A DNA stretch of 64,000 nt, taken from positions 1-64,000 of the forward strand of contig SDWH01000007.1 of NCBI GenBank assembly GCA_019550975.1. The letters are read 5' to 3'. Shown here piece by piece: positions 44,586-53,202 of this stretch. The notes below the pieces were generated by a model. That model was not told where the DNA came from and did not search any database. It was given only the letters and a program-made list of their open reading frames with translations. Made by a program: the position numbers and the translations under genes. The stretch comes from Bacteroidales bacterium SW299 (lineage in GTDB: Bacteria > Bacteroidota > Bacteroidia > Bacteroidales > Bacteroidaceae). Within the stretch, counting starts at the first letter, position 1. Each line of letters starts with the position of its first letter.

Positions 44586-47500
44586 TTATAGATGATTAAG
44601 AATTTCACGTGCCTTTTCTACCATATCGGAAGCTGGATGTTTGTTCAACTTTTCTAACTGGAAGCCGGAAAGCACCTTCTCCAATGCCTCCAGTCGGGAA
44701 GGTTCGTTCTTGAATTTTTCTCTTAGGATATAGATTTTCTCGTAATCCTGAATTCCTTCAACAAGTTTTTCCATACGGACCGAAGAGCGTCCTTCAGGAT
44801 AGAACTGAAAGCAGTCTCCCGAAGCCCAAGTACGAAAGCGCGTGTCTTGCAGAGGTTCTTTTACCCAACTGTTGTATGCCCAGCGCAGGTATCCGTCAAA
44901 GTCTTGGGCGGCAGCATACCAGCCTAACCATGTGGCTTCAGCTGGAGGAGAGAAGGTAAACAGATTCGGACGTGCTTCGTAGCAATAAGTATAGAATGTG
45001 CTGATTTTTCCTTCCGACCTTCTTCTTTTCAGTTCCTTGGAGGAGAATACCTGTCCGGAAGCCAGCGTGTAATAGTGAAGGTCTTTTTCTATTTCCTCAT
45101 GGAAATTGCCGGCGAGGGCGACCTTATATCCCGGATCTGCTTCCCGTATGACTTTTATGGCTTTTTGCATCTGTTCCATTGGGCGTTCGTCCATGGCTAT
45201 TGTCGTTCGTCCGAACCATCCTTTTTCTTTCAGGTGGCGTGCGAAGTCTTTCAGAAAAGGAGTCCAGAACGACTTGTATTCGGGTGTTCCTACTTCTGCA
45301 TCTACAGTTTTCATGCTGTCCGATCCTTGGTCATAATAGCGGAAGGAAAGTTTCCATGGAACCAATGAATAACAATTGATTTCTCTGTCTATACCCAAAG
45401 ATGTCATAAATTCGATCCAACGGTCGAATACCTCGTAGTTGAAAGTCCAGCTTCCGTCTGGTTTGCGTATGCGCGTAATCATTGACTCGAAATGGTCTTC
45501 GGTTTGCCCTCCCCATGGTTTATGGATGATAGAAGCGGTGATGCACTTCTGTCCTGCGTCTGCGAGCGGAAGATAAATGCTTCGCATTGCGGCAAAGTGT
45601 TCTTTGCTCCACAATGGGACGTGGTGGTAGCGTGCAACGGAATAAGGATTTTGCCATAAGTCCAGATAAAAGCTCCATTGGCTTGGAGGAGGGAGCTGAT
45701 GGTTTGAAACATTCAGCTCAATGTTCAGCGGAGCGAATCTTGTGTCGGGGAAGGTTAGTTTTCCTTTATAGATTCCAGCCGGAGTATCAGACGGAATTTG
45801 AATACTTATCCATATCGGTTGTGTCTGGTGTCTTTTTAGATGGCAGACCCGTTTGATGTCCAGTACATCGGCTACCATTGAAGAATCGAACGCAGCAGGA
45901 TCCGGACGATTGCCGCAGCCGCTTCTCCCATCTTTGCTAAGTTCGTCTGCCATTACATACCGCAGGAAAGACATTTTTATAGCTCCGGAAGGAATTGTTC
46001 CTTTGCTGCTCTTCAAATCTCCTATTTCTGTACGGATTGTCTGGCAGTCTTTTCCGGTCCATAGTAGAGCCATTGCATTGACGCGCTCTCCTCGCCATCC
46101 GCTTCCTTTCCACGTCCGGTTGGAAATATCCGCTTCGGGCACATTTGTCCGGCTGTAGCGGATATTGGTTGATCCCCATGCACTGTTGTAAAAGGACTTG
46201 CAGTTGGTCCATTTTGTCTGGTCTATCGGTTTTGTGTCTGTCAGTTCTGTCGGATCGAATGCAGGTTCTTCTTCGGGGAGTATTTGGCTGACGATCTCTT
46301 CCAATGAAGTGTGTGGTTTGTCGTCTGCTATTTTCAGATTTTTGTCCACCCACTGGCGTTCCCACCAGAAATAGTCAGGGGTATTGCTTTTCTTTCCGTG
46401 CATTGATGCGCGCAGACAATCGAAATAAAGCAGCCAGCGTTCTTTATAGAATGTGTTTACCATTCCAGACCATTCTTTATAGGCATAGTCGTGCAGATTG
46501 TCTTCTTTCGGGATGTTTTCACCCCAATATGTAATCAGCATCATGAGGTTGCGCAAGTTGTTGCTTTTCTCTGTTTTCGTATTCCCGGCATTTAATGCTT
46601 GTTTCTGCCATGTGCTTAGTCGGAAAAACGGATCGTGCGCTAACAGCTCGTTTTCCAAATCTAGCATACCAATGAATTTCTTAGTCTGTAACTCAAACTG
46701 TTTGTCATCTTTCGTTTCGTATGCTTCCATTAGGTCGGCATATACGGAGTCCGCTTCATTGGCTATCTGCTGGCGGAGGAAATGAATCAGGTCAATCCGA
46801 TAAGTTCGTACGTTGCGCAGTTCCGGGAGTGCTTCAGCGAAAATTTGTACTCCCTCTTTAAATAGTTCGAGATCGTATTTCTTAGCCAGACGGCCCCAAC
46901 TGGAAACAGATTTGATGTTCTTTCCCGGACGGGCACAAAGAATGTTTTCAGGCGGACCTTCCTGATACCCGACTTCACTGCTATAAATGGATTGCAAAAA
47001 TAAATGCCATGCAGCGCGTATTTTGTTGTTTTCTTTTCCGTAGCGGGCTGTGATGTAGTCATTGATCCATTCGCTTACATTGACGCGTTCTTTATGCCAT
47101 ACCAATTCAAGCAACAGTTCATAAGTGACCGGATTGTTGTGAATCCCTTCTGGAATGATTCCAACTCCTTTCATGTGAGGGGCATAGTTGCTTTGATAAA
47201 TGCGGTAAACCTCGTCTGCAAAACGTTGCAGTTTTCCGTTGATGCCCGGACGTTCTCCGAAGTTTGTTACCGTTCCCCAAATGAACGGTGTGCCTTCGTA
47301 TCCTTTCCTGCTTTCCCAGTTTGACGTGTTTTCACCGAACAACTCTTGAACCAGTACATAGCGTTTGTCTAGTTTTTCCAGCAGACCGGGTTTCGGATTG
47401 TCCTGCCATCCTTGAAGTACCCAAGTTGATCCGGGGAAATGTTTCTGCATGGCTTGTTGTATGGCTTTTCCGGCGTCTCCCAAAGATACTCCGTCTGTCA

Positions 47501-48413
47501 CTCCTCCTTCGTGGAAAGGGTCTCCGGAAAAGTAGCGTATATCAGAACCGTACAAGTTGCGAGTTTCTTCATAGAAGATGGAGGCTATGCGTTTAAATTC
47601 AGGATCTAATGGATCCAATATGTCGGGACGAGTAAAGGCGCCCCACATGCCTTGGGTTATAATATGTGCATCGGACTTGTTTTTCATGCAACTCGGTACC
47701 ATTCCGTAGAATCCCGGCATCAGTGGTTCGATACCTAATTCTTTCATGCGTGCCAGCATATTCTGAACCAGTTCCTTACGGCTGTCAATCTGCGATTGTG
47801 GCATAGGACCTCCCCAGCCTTCGATATTACCCATCAGCCACCAAGCGTTGTATGCCGGTCCGGTGATGAAATCATATATTTCTTTTTCGCTATATCCCAG
47901 GCGGCGTAATGTATTTTGCCATACGGCTTCGCTTCCATTGGCGACCAGCATTAAATTTACTCCGTTCAGCGCCATCCAATCAAGTTCACGCTGCCAGTCT
48001 TCCCAATTATAGAAACTCATGCTGTAATTATATGTACAGTAGTTCAGTGCATAACGGCAGGTGGCTGGAGTTGATACGCGTACGCGTTCTGTTATGATTG
48101 GGAGTTTGTCTACTGTTTCTAACATATCGCCCATATGTGACATGCTTCTTTGACAATAATGTCTTAGATACCAGTTGACTCCTACTGCAGCTGCATTGGC
48201 TCCTGTTGCTTCTATTATTAGTTTGTTATTTATGGTCTGTAATGTGAAGCAATCCTCGCCCGAAGACGGGATTGCTTTAAATTCGATGTGTTTTTCCAGC
48301 CATGGAATCCTTCGGCTGACAAGAGCGTAAATGCCCTTGAATGTTTCTGCATACATGCCATTGGCCAAAAACAGCATAACAACAAACAACAAACTATATC
48401 TTCTCTTGTCCAT
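44586..48413 (-). CDS. Two-enzyme fusion: GH89 alpha-N-acetylglucosaminidase and GH123-type beta-hexosaminidase
   Basis: The 1275-residue protein has a signal peptide (LFLANGMYA). The GH89 (NAGLU) part spans about residues 25-710, with the small N-terminal domain, YALNYCTYNYSMSFYNWEDW, acid/base Glu in GDPFHEGG (about 301) and nucleophile Glu in GIIPEGIHNNPV (about 421). The second part (about 735-1270) is GH123-like: a beta-sandwich (PSDTPAGIYKGKLTFP) and a barrel with AMDERP near 1074, the Asp-Glu pair used for substrate-assisted catalysis. GH123 enzymes release beta-GalNAc. The frame is open 26 codons upstream, but the ATG at 48413 starts the signal peptide 13 bases after the previous stop. 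Confidence 0.87.
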   Translation of the reverse strand: MDKRRYSLLFVVMLFLANGMYAETFKGIYALVSRRIPWLEKHIEFKAIPSSGEDCFTLQTINNKLIIEATGANAAAVGVNWYLRHYCQRSMSHMGDMLETVDKLPIITERVRVSTPATCRYALNYCTYNYSMSFYNWEDWQRELDWMALNGVNLMLVANGSEAVWQNTLRRLGYSEKEIYDFITGPAYNAWWLMGNIEGWGGPMPQSQIDSRKELVQNMLARMKELGIEPLMPGFYGMVPSCMKNKSDAHIITQGMWGAFTRPDILDPLDPEFKRIASIFYEETRNLYGSDIRYFSGDPFHEGGVTDGVSLGDAGKAIQQAMQKHFPGSTWVLQGWQDNPKPGLLEKLDKRYVLVQELFGENTSNWESRKGYEGTPFIWGTVTNFGERPGINGKLQRFADEVYRIYQSNYAPHMKGVGIIPEGIHNNPVTYELLLELVWHKERVNVSEWINDYITARYGKENNKIRAAWHLFLQSIYSSEVGYQEGPPENILCARPGKNIKSVSSWGRLAKKYDLELFKEGVQIFAEALPELRNVRTYRIDLIHFLRQQIANEADSVYADLMEAYETKDDKQFELQTKKFIGMLDLENELLAHDPFFRLSTWQKQALNAGNTKTEKSNNLRNLMMLITYWGENIPKEDNLHDYAYKEWSGMVNTFYKERWLLYFDCLRASMHGKKSNTPDYFWWERQWVDKNLKIADDKPHTSLEEIVSQILPEEEPAFDPTELTDTKPIDQTKWTNCKSFYNSAWGSTNIRYSRTNVPEADISNRTWKGSGWRGERVNAMALLWTGKDCQTIRTEIGDLKSSKGTIPSGAIKMSFLRYVMADELSKDGRSGCGNRPDPAAFDSSMVADVLDIKRVCHLKRHQTQPIWISIQIPSDTPAGIYKGKLTFPDTRFAPLNIELNVSNHQLPPPSQWSFYLDLWQNPYSVARYHHVPLWSKEHFAAMRSIYLPLADAGQKCITASIIHKPWGGQTEDHFESMITRIRKPDGSWTFNYEVFDRWIEFMTSLGIDREINCYSLVPWKLSFRYYDQGSDSMKTVDAEVGTPEYKSFWTPFLKDFARHLKEKGWFGRTTIAMDERPMEQMQKAIKVIREADPGYKVALAGNFHEEIEKDLHYYTLASGQVFSSKELKRRRSEGKISTFYTYCYEARPNLFTFSPPAEATWLGWYAAAQDFDGYLRWAYNSWVKEPLQDTRFRTWASGDCFQFYPEGRSSVRMEKLVEGIQDYEKIYILREKFKNEPSRLEALEKVLSGFQLEKLNKHPASDMVEKAREILNHL

Positions 48414-48426
48414 GATGATTCGTTTT

Positions 48427-50079
48427 TTATTGGTCCGCACCGATGTTGATGGATTCGCCGTCTGTACGTGCATCTCCGTCAATGTCTTCATTTCCTACAA
48501 AATAGGAGGACATCCAGGTTCCCTTTCCTTTCAGCGGTGATTCATCCTTTAGGCGAAGAAAATCCGGACTTTCCGGGTCAAGGCTTTTGAATTGTGGGTC
48601 GAAATCGAAGGTCGAGTGTTCGTCGCCTCCGCATGCATTCTTCCACTCATTAAAGTCTGTGTACATTTGACCGTCCCACATCCAGCGTTTGCTGTTGGAA
48701 TCTGTAGAGTAATAGTGGTTATAGTCTATCTTGTTTCCGCTGCCTGATTGCCAGTATTTGCGGAAGAAGATGTCACGATCGGTTGTAGAATAAACCAGAT
48801 TGTTCATAATCGTATTGTTCGTGCAGTTCTCGGAGAAGCGGAGTTCTCCTTCGCTGGTTGTATCATCTTCGCCTACATATGCGCCTCCTATCCTATTGTT
48901 GCTATATAAAGTGTTGTTCAGTACATAACAATTTTTTGTACCTTTCCCTACAAAATTTTTGTAGTCACCCATATAGATGCCTGTGCGGAAACAATTATAA
49001 ACAATGTTGCTTCGTACATAACAGTTTTGGGTAGCCAGAAGGTCACTTTCACTGACTAATCCAATGCCTCGGTCACATTCGCTGACAAAGTTTTGTTCAA
49101 CGATGATGTCTGAACTTCCACATACATAGATGCCAATAGCTCCATAGTTTGAGCCATTGCCTCCCCAATAATCTTGTGATTTATCCATTGAAGCACGGTG
49201 CACTTTGTTGCGTCGTATAACCCCATTGCGTGCAAAGTTAACATTAATGTCACCACCAGGGTTTAGGTTGTCACCTCCGGCTGCAATAATACCTATATTT
49301 TCTACATCATGGACATAGTTATCTTGTATTGTAAAGCCATCTACATTCCCGGCGATGGTTACTGACTCACTTGTTCCACTATGTATTTCATATATTTCAC
49401 ATTTTTCAATTAGCAGGTCGCTGATGGAAGATTTATCATTGTTTCCTAATACGGCAATAGCATGTCCGCTGCGCCAGTCTTTGCCCGCATCTTGATCTGC
49501 ACGTGTACAATCGTTTTTTATTTCATAAACTTTACAGTTGCGGATGGTGATGTGTTTTGAGTTTCCTCGGACAGAGATTCCAGTCGGATCGGAAGCTACG
49601 GCTGTTTTTATGGCATTGCAAATATGCAAGTCTTCTAGTGTCAACCAAGATACATTTTCTATATGTACCAGTGCTTTCCATCCGCTGATTTCAAATTGCG
49701 ATCCATCGATGTAGGCCGTTTCTCCCGGAAAACTTTTTATAGTGATTGGTTTATTTTGTTCTCCAGAGCGTGATGGAATTACAAATTCGTAGTAACGTCC
49801 TTCATGCAGAAATATGATATCCCCAGGGTTAACTTTGCCCAATGCTGTTTGAATGGTCTTGAACGGCTGTTCTTCTGTCCCTGTATTTTCATCATTCCCG
49901 TTTGGGGATACATGCCAATTAACAGGCTCATCAGAAGGTTGGTCTGTAGGTTTGTCAGAAGGTGAGTCTTCAGGTTGTTCTGGCAGAGGTTCGGGCATAT
50001 TTTCTGTAATTTCATCATTCCCACATGAAACAATACCTAGCATGAAACAGCTAAATAAACACACAATTAATTTTTTCAT
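48427..50079 (-). CDS. Right-handed beta-helix surface lipoprotein
   Basis: The 550-residue lipoprotein has lipobox LGIVSC followed by GNDEITE, acidic enough for surface export. A Pro/Asp/Ser/Glu-rich linker with repeated PSD/QPSDEP units spans about residues 28-55, and then a parallel beta-helix domain with WHVSPNGNDENTGTEEQPFKTIQTAL at its start and many short repeats such as GIYMGDYKNF and NNLVYSTTDRDI. It ends GESINIGADQ, a common ending of such folds. Known members are lyases, glycosidases or binding proteins. No catalytic set can be named, so the function is open; in this operon it may act on or hold a glycan. Confidence 0.75.
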   Translation of the reverse strand: MKKLIVCLFSCFMLGIVSCGNDEITENMPEPLPEQPEDSPSDKPTDQPSDEPVNWHVSPNGNDENTGTEEQPFKTIQTALGKVNPGDIIFLHEGRYYEFVIPSRSGEQNKPITIKSFPGETAYIDGSQFEISGWKALVHIENVSWLTLEDLHICNAIKTAVASDPTGISVRGNSKHITIRNCKVYEIKNDCTRADQDAGKDWRSGHAIAVLGNNDKSSISDLLIEKCEIYEIHSGTSESVTIAGNVDGFTIQDNYVHDVENIGIIAAGGDNLNPGGDINVNFARNGVIRRNKVHRASMDKSQDYWGGNGSNYGAIGIYVCGSSDIIVEQNFVSECDRGIGLVSESDLLATQNCYVRSNIVYNCFRTGIYMGDYKNFVGKGTKNCYVLNNTLYSNNRIGGAYVGEDDTTSEGELRFSENCTNNTIMNNLVYSTTDRDIFFRKYWQSGSGNKIDYNHYYSTDSNSKRWMWDGQMYTDFNEWKNACGGDEHSTFDFDPQFKSLDPESPDFLRLKDESPLKGKGTWMSSYFVGNEDIDGDARTDGESINIGADQ

Positions 50080-50131
50080 AAGCTTTGCTTTTAAGAGAAT
50101 TCTGTAATATGTATTCTTTCGTTTATGGAAT

Positions 50132-50183
50132 TTTCTAAAAATATCAGGACTTTCTGGTTGGAATGCCCTGATGTTTTTAGAAA
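50132..50183 (-). terminator. Long hairpin between the NHL lipoprotein and beta-helix genes
   Basis: TTTCTAAAAATATCAGG (50132-50148) pairs with CCTGATGTTTTTAGAAA (50167-50183) at 16 of 17 positions, with an 18-base loop. It lies about 40 bases past the stop of the upstream gene, within PUL 2. It could be a partial terminator or an RNA-stabilising structure that lowers expression of the enzyme genes relative to the transport genes. Confidence 0.55.
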
Positions 50184-50220
50184 TTGTTTTGTCGTTCCTA
50201 ATTTAGTATGGCTTGGACAT

Positions 50221-51489
50221 TTATTGGTAGATTATTTTTCGGACGGCATTGTTGTTTTTGTCAAATACGTAGATATTACCGTTTTTATCAACAGCTAGGT
50301 CTTGGGGCTGGTTAAATGACGCGCCTGTCCCTTGACCATTGACAAAACCAGCAGTTCCTGTTCCAGAGATTGTGTAGACAAAATTGTTTTGCATGTCTAC
50401 ACGGCGGATATTATGCCCTTCACAGGCTACATACAAGTCGCCTGTAGAGCTGATTTTTAGGCCAGATGGCCAATAGAAACTGGCATCTAAGAAGTTGCCG
50501 TCTTGAGAACCCAATTGTCCGTTTCCAATAACCAGATTTTCTTCCCATGTATCTGCTGCATATCTTTTGATGGTGTTAGTCGGAACATCGCAAGCGTAAA
50601 TATTTCCGTAATCGTCAATTGCTATTCCGGCACTTCCGCTTGCTGTTACTTGCATATCTACTCCGTCTGGAACCCATTTCCAAATGCCTCCATCTTTTTT
50701 AGTGTAGTAAATGTCACCATTACGTTTATCTACGGATATTGACCAAGGTTCATTGTCAGTGCTTCCTAGGGTCGTTACATTACCTTCTGGTGTGACTTTT
50801 CGGATAGTCCATTGAAAAACGTCTGTCAGGTAAATGTTGTCTTCAGAATCTGTTTCCATTCCGTAAAAACCTCTAAAACGGGCATTTGAACCGGACCCGT
50901 CTGAAGTGCCTTCTGTTTCAGCTTGTCCAGCAAAAGTTGTGACAGTTCCGTCTGGGGTTATTTTTCGAAGGCAGAAGTTCATAACATCACCGACATAAAT
51001 ATTACCTTTACTGTCTACACAGATGGAGCCTCTCCTCCAATTATCAGGTGAATCGTTGAAATGGAAAACAGCATCAGTTCCTATTCCATCTGCATATCCG
51101 GCTTCACCGCTTCCTGCTAATGTTGATACGTTTGCTGTAAATACATATTGGAATTCTTCAATGGTGGAAACAGGTTCGTGTGAACCTATTTGTACATTTA
51201 TCAGCCCGTTCCCGAGCATAGCAGGTACGATTGCCATAATATTGTTCATGTCACTTTTCAATACTTTTAATTCTCTTCCACCAACTGTTACTTTTATTTC
51301 TTTTGGATTGGTTGAGAAATTCTTTCCTGTGATCAGAATCTCGGTTCCCACCCCTCCACTGGTTGGGTAGAAACGGTTCACTACAACAGGGGCAGATGCG
51401 TCATTTAGGTTTTCTTCATTATCTTGGCAACTGTTGATGCCTATTGCCAACACAACTGCAGACAATAGGATAATAATGGAATGTTTCAT
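50221..51489 (-). CDS. IPT/TIG and NHL-repeat lipoprotein (shorter)
   Basis: The 422-residue lipoprotein has lipobox GINSC followed by QDNEEN (acidic, probably surface). One IPT/TIG domain lies at about 33-115 (VVVNRFYPTSGGVGTEILITGKNF), then a propeller of NHL-like repeats such as LAGSGEAGYADGIGTDAVFHF, VDSKGNIYVGD and LRKITPDGTVTTFAG. The position after SusD, where SusE/SusF-type proteins are normally found, suggests it is a surface glycan-binding protein. It is separated by four bases from its longer paralogue. Confidence 0.83.
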   Translation of the reverse strand: MKHSIIILLSAVVLAIGINSCQDNEENLNDASAPVVVNRFYPTSGGVGTEILITGKNFSTNPKEIKVTVGGRELKVLKSDMNNIMAIVPAMLGNGLINVQIGSHEPVSTIEEFQYVFTANVSTLAGSGEAGYADGIGTDAVFHFNDSPDNWRRGSICVDSKGNIYVGDVMNFCLRKITPDGTVTTFAGQAETEGTSDGSGSNARFRGFYGMETDSEDNIYLTDVFQWTIRKVTPEGNVTTLGSTDNEPWSISVDKRNGDIYYTKKDGGIWKWVPDGVDMQVTASGSAGIAIDDYGNIYACDVPTNTIKRYAADTWEENLVIGNGQLGSQDGNFLDASFYWPSGLKISSTGDLYVACEGHNIRRVDMQNNFVYTISGTGTAGFVNGQGTGASFNQPQDLAVDKNGNIYVFDKNNNAVRKIIYQ

Positions 51490-51493
51490 GGCG

Positions 51494-53179
51494 TTAGTCT
51501 TCTATAATTTCAGTTGTTATTTTCATTACTCGGTAAGCTCTTCTATCTATGACGTAAACCGTTCCGTCCTCATCACAACATATGCTACATGGCATTTGGA
51601 AGGCTGCTGGCAAAACAGTGCCATTGTTTGTGTTTATTCCTGCATAGGACGGGACTTCGAAGGTGACATCATTACTGAAATCTTCTCTCATTGTACCTGA
51701 TCCAGCAAATGTGGTAACTTCTTTGGTAGTCAGGTTGATATGGCGGATACTTATATCTTTTTGTGGGTTGTTGTCGCCAGGTGAAGCAACACCACTGCCA
51801 GCTACAAGTAGATTGTCTTCGGGAGTGAATGCAAGTCCCCATGGCTGATCGAATGAAGCTGTTTCTGCTGCCCCGTCTTTGTTCCCAGATTCGCCACTTC
51901 CTGCTACTAGGATACGATTTTCCCATTTGCCATATTCGTACTTGAATATTTGATTTGATCCGGTATCTGTTATGTACAAATCTCCTGTTTTTTTATTGAT
52001 TTCCATGCCGCCAGCATTTCCGGTTCCATGGACTATTAACTCACCATTGGATGCAGGGTTTATTCCTACATCATCTAGTGCTTTCGAATAGATATCTCCG
52101 TTTTCAAGCATGACATAAAAACGGTTGCGAGCTTCGTCAAGAGCACAACTATGTCCAGCTTGCCACCCCATATAGAAAGCCAGTCCTTCTGGATTGAATT
52201 TGATGATATGTGCAGTTCGCATATTAACATTGTAGATATTTCCTTGATTATCAATTTTAATGTCATTTGTCCAAAAGTAAACGTTGCTGGCACCTTCCGG
52301 TTGACTTTCTCTCCATTGTGCTCCGGGAGTGGGGTCAGCCTCGTCGGGGTTATGATTTTCGTATCCGGCAAAAGTTTTTACCATTCCGTCTGGGGTAATT
52401 TTGCGTATTGAGATGCTCCACGGATCAGAAACAAATATGTTTTTGTTTGCATCTACACAAATTCCACCTTTTAGGTTCCACCATGTAGTGGGTGAGAATT
52501 TAGCTTGGTCTGCCGGGCCATCAAGATAGCCATATTCACCGCTTCCTGCCAAAACACTGACTGTACGTACATATCGTATACTTTTGTATTCAAATGTAGC
52601 CTCTGTTATGATCGTTTTGTTTCCTAGCGTGATGACAAAAGGATACAAACCTTCCTCGACTTGGGGGATGGTTACTAGCATGTATCCGTCTTCCAGTGTA
52701 CATTCGATAGGTTCTCCGTTGAACACTACGGAATAGTTTTTCAGATTTGGTGATACGTTCACTAGATTGATTTGTACGATTGTTCCTTTTCCACCGCTGG
52801 TAGGAGAAAAGCTGGTGACATCTGAAATAAGATATTCAAAACTTTTCTCAGAGGTGACTGTTTGTCCGTTCGCTTCGATTTGGATAGGAGCTGTTCCTAT
52901 AGCCTCGTTTTCTGGAATTTCTAATAAAAGTTGTTCTTCGTTAGATCGTAGAATGGGAATTTCTACATTGTTAATTGTTACTTTGATTAGAGAAGTATCC
53001 AATGGGAAACCTTCTCCATTAATCAATACTTGTGTGCCTCCTTGCCCTCTTGTGGGAGAGAATTCTAGCAAACAAAGAGAATGGAGTTCTGAATCTTCTT
53101 CTTTACAGCTTGAAATGGCAAATGCTAGCCACATATATGTAATGACTCCGATTAATAGATATATATTTTTTCTGCTCAT
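51494..53179 (-). CDS. IPT/TIG and NHL-repeat lipoprotein (longer)
   Basis: This 561-residue paralogue of the previous protein has lipobox AISSC followed by KEEDSE. There are two IPT/TIG domains (about 35-118 and 120-205; motifs FSPTRGQGGTQVLINGEGF and FSPTSGGKGTIVQI), and then the NHL propeller (about 215-560) with VSVLAGSGEYGYLDGPADQAKF and related repeats. The frame is open ten codons further upstream, which would overlap the SusD stop; the ATG at 53179 leaves a normal 23-base gap. The likely role is glycan binding at the surface next to SusCD. Confidence 0.83.
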   Translation of the reverse strand: MSRKNIYLLIGVITYMWLAFAISSCKEEDSELHSLCLLEFSPTRGQGGTQVLINGEGFPLDTSLIKVTINNVEIPILRSNEEQLLLEIPENEAIGTAPIQIEANGQTVTSEKSFEYLISDVTSFSPTSGGKGTIVQINLVNVSPNLKNYSVVFNGEPIECTLEDGYMLVTIPQVEEGLYPFVITLGNKTIITEATFEYKSIRYVRTVSVLAGSGEYGYLDGPADQAKFSPTTWWNLKGGICVDANKNIFVSDPWSISIRKITPDGMVKTFAGYENHNPDEADPTPGAQWRESQPEGASNVYFWTNDIKIDNQGNIYNVNMRTAHIIKFNPEGLAFYMGWQAGHSCALDEARNRFYVMLENGDIYSKALDDVGINPASNGELIVHGTGNAGGMEINKKTGDLYITDTGSNQIFKYEYGKWENRILVAGSGESGNKDGAAETASFDQPWGLAFTPEDNLLVAGSGVASPGDNNPQKDISIRHINLTTKEVTTFAGSGTMREDFSNDVTFEVPSYAGINTNNGTVLPAAFQMPCSICCDEDGTVYVIDRRAYRVMKITTEIIED

Positions 53180-53202
53180 GATATAAAAAATAAATTGTTG
53201 TT

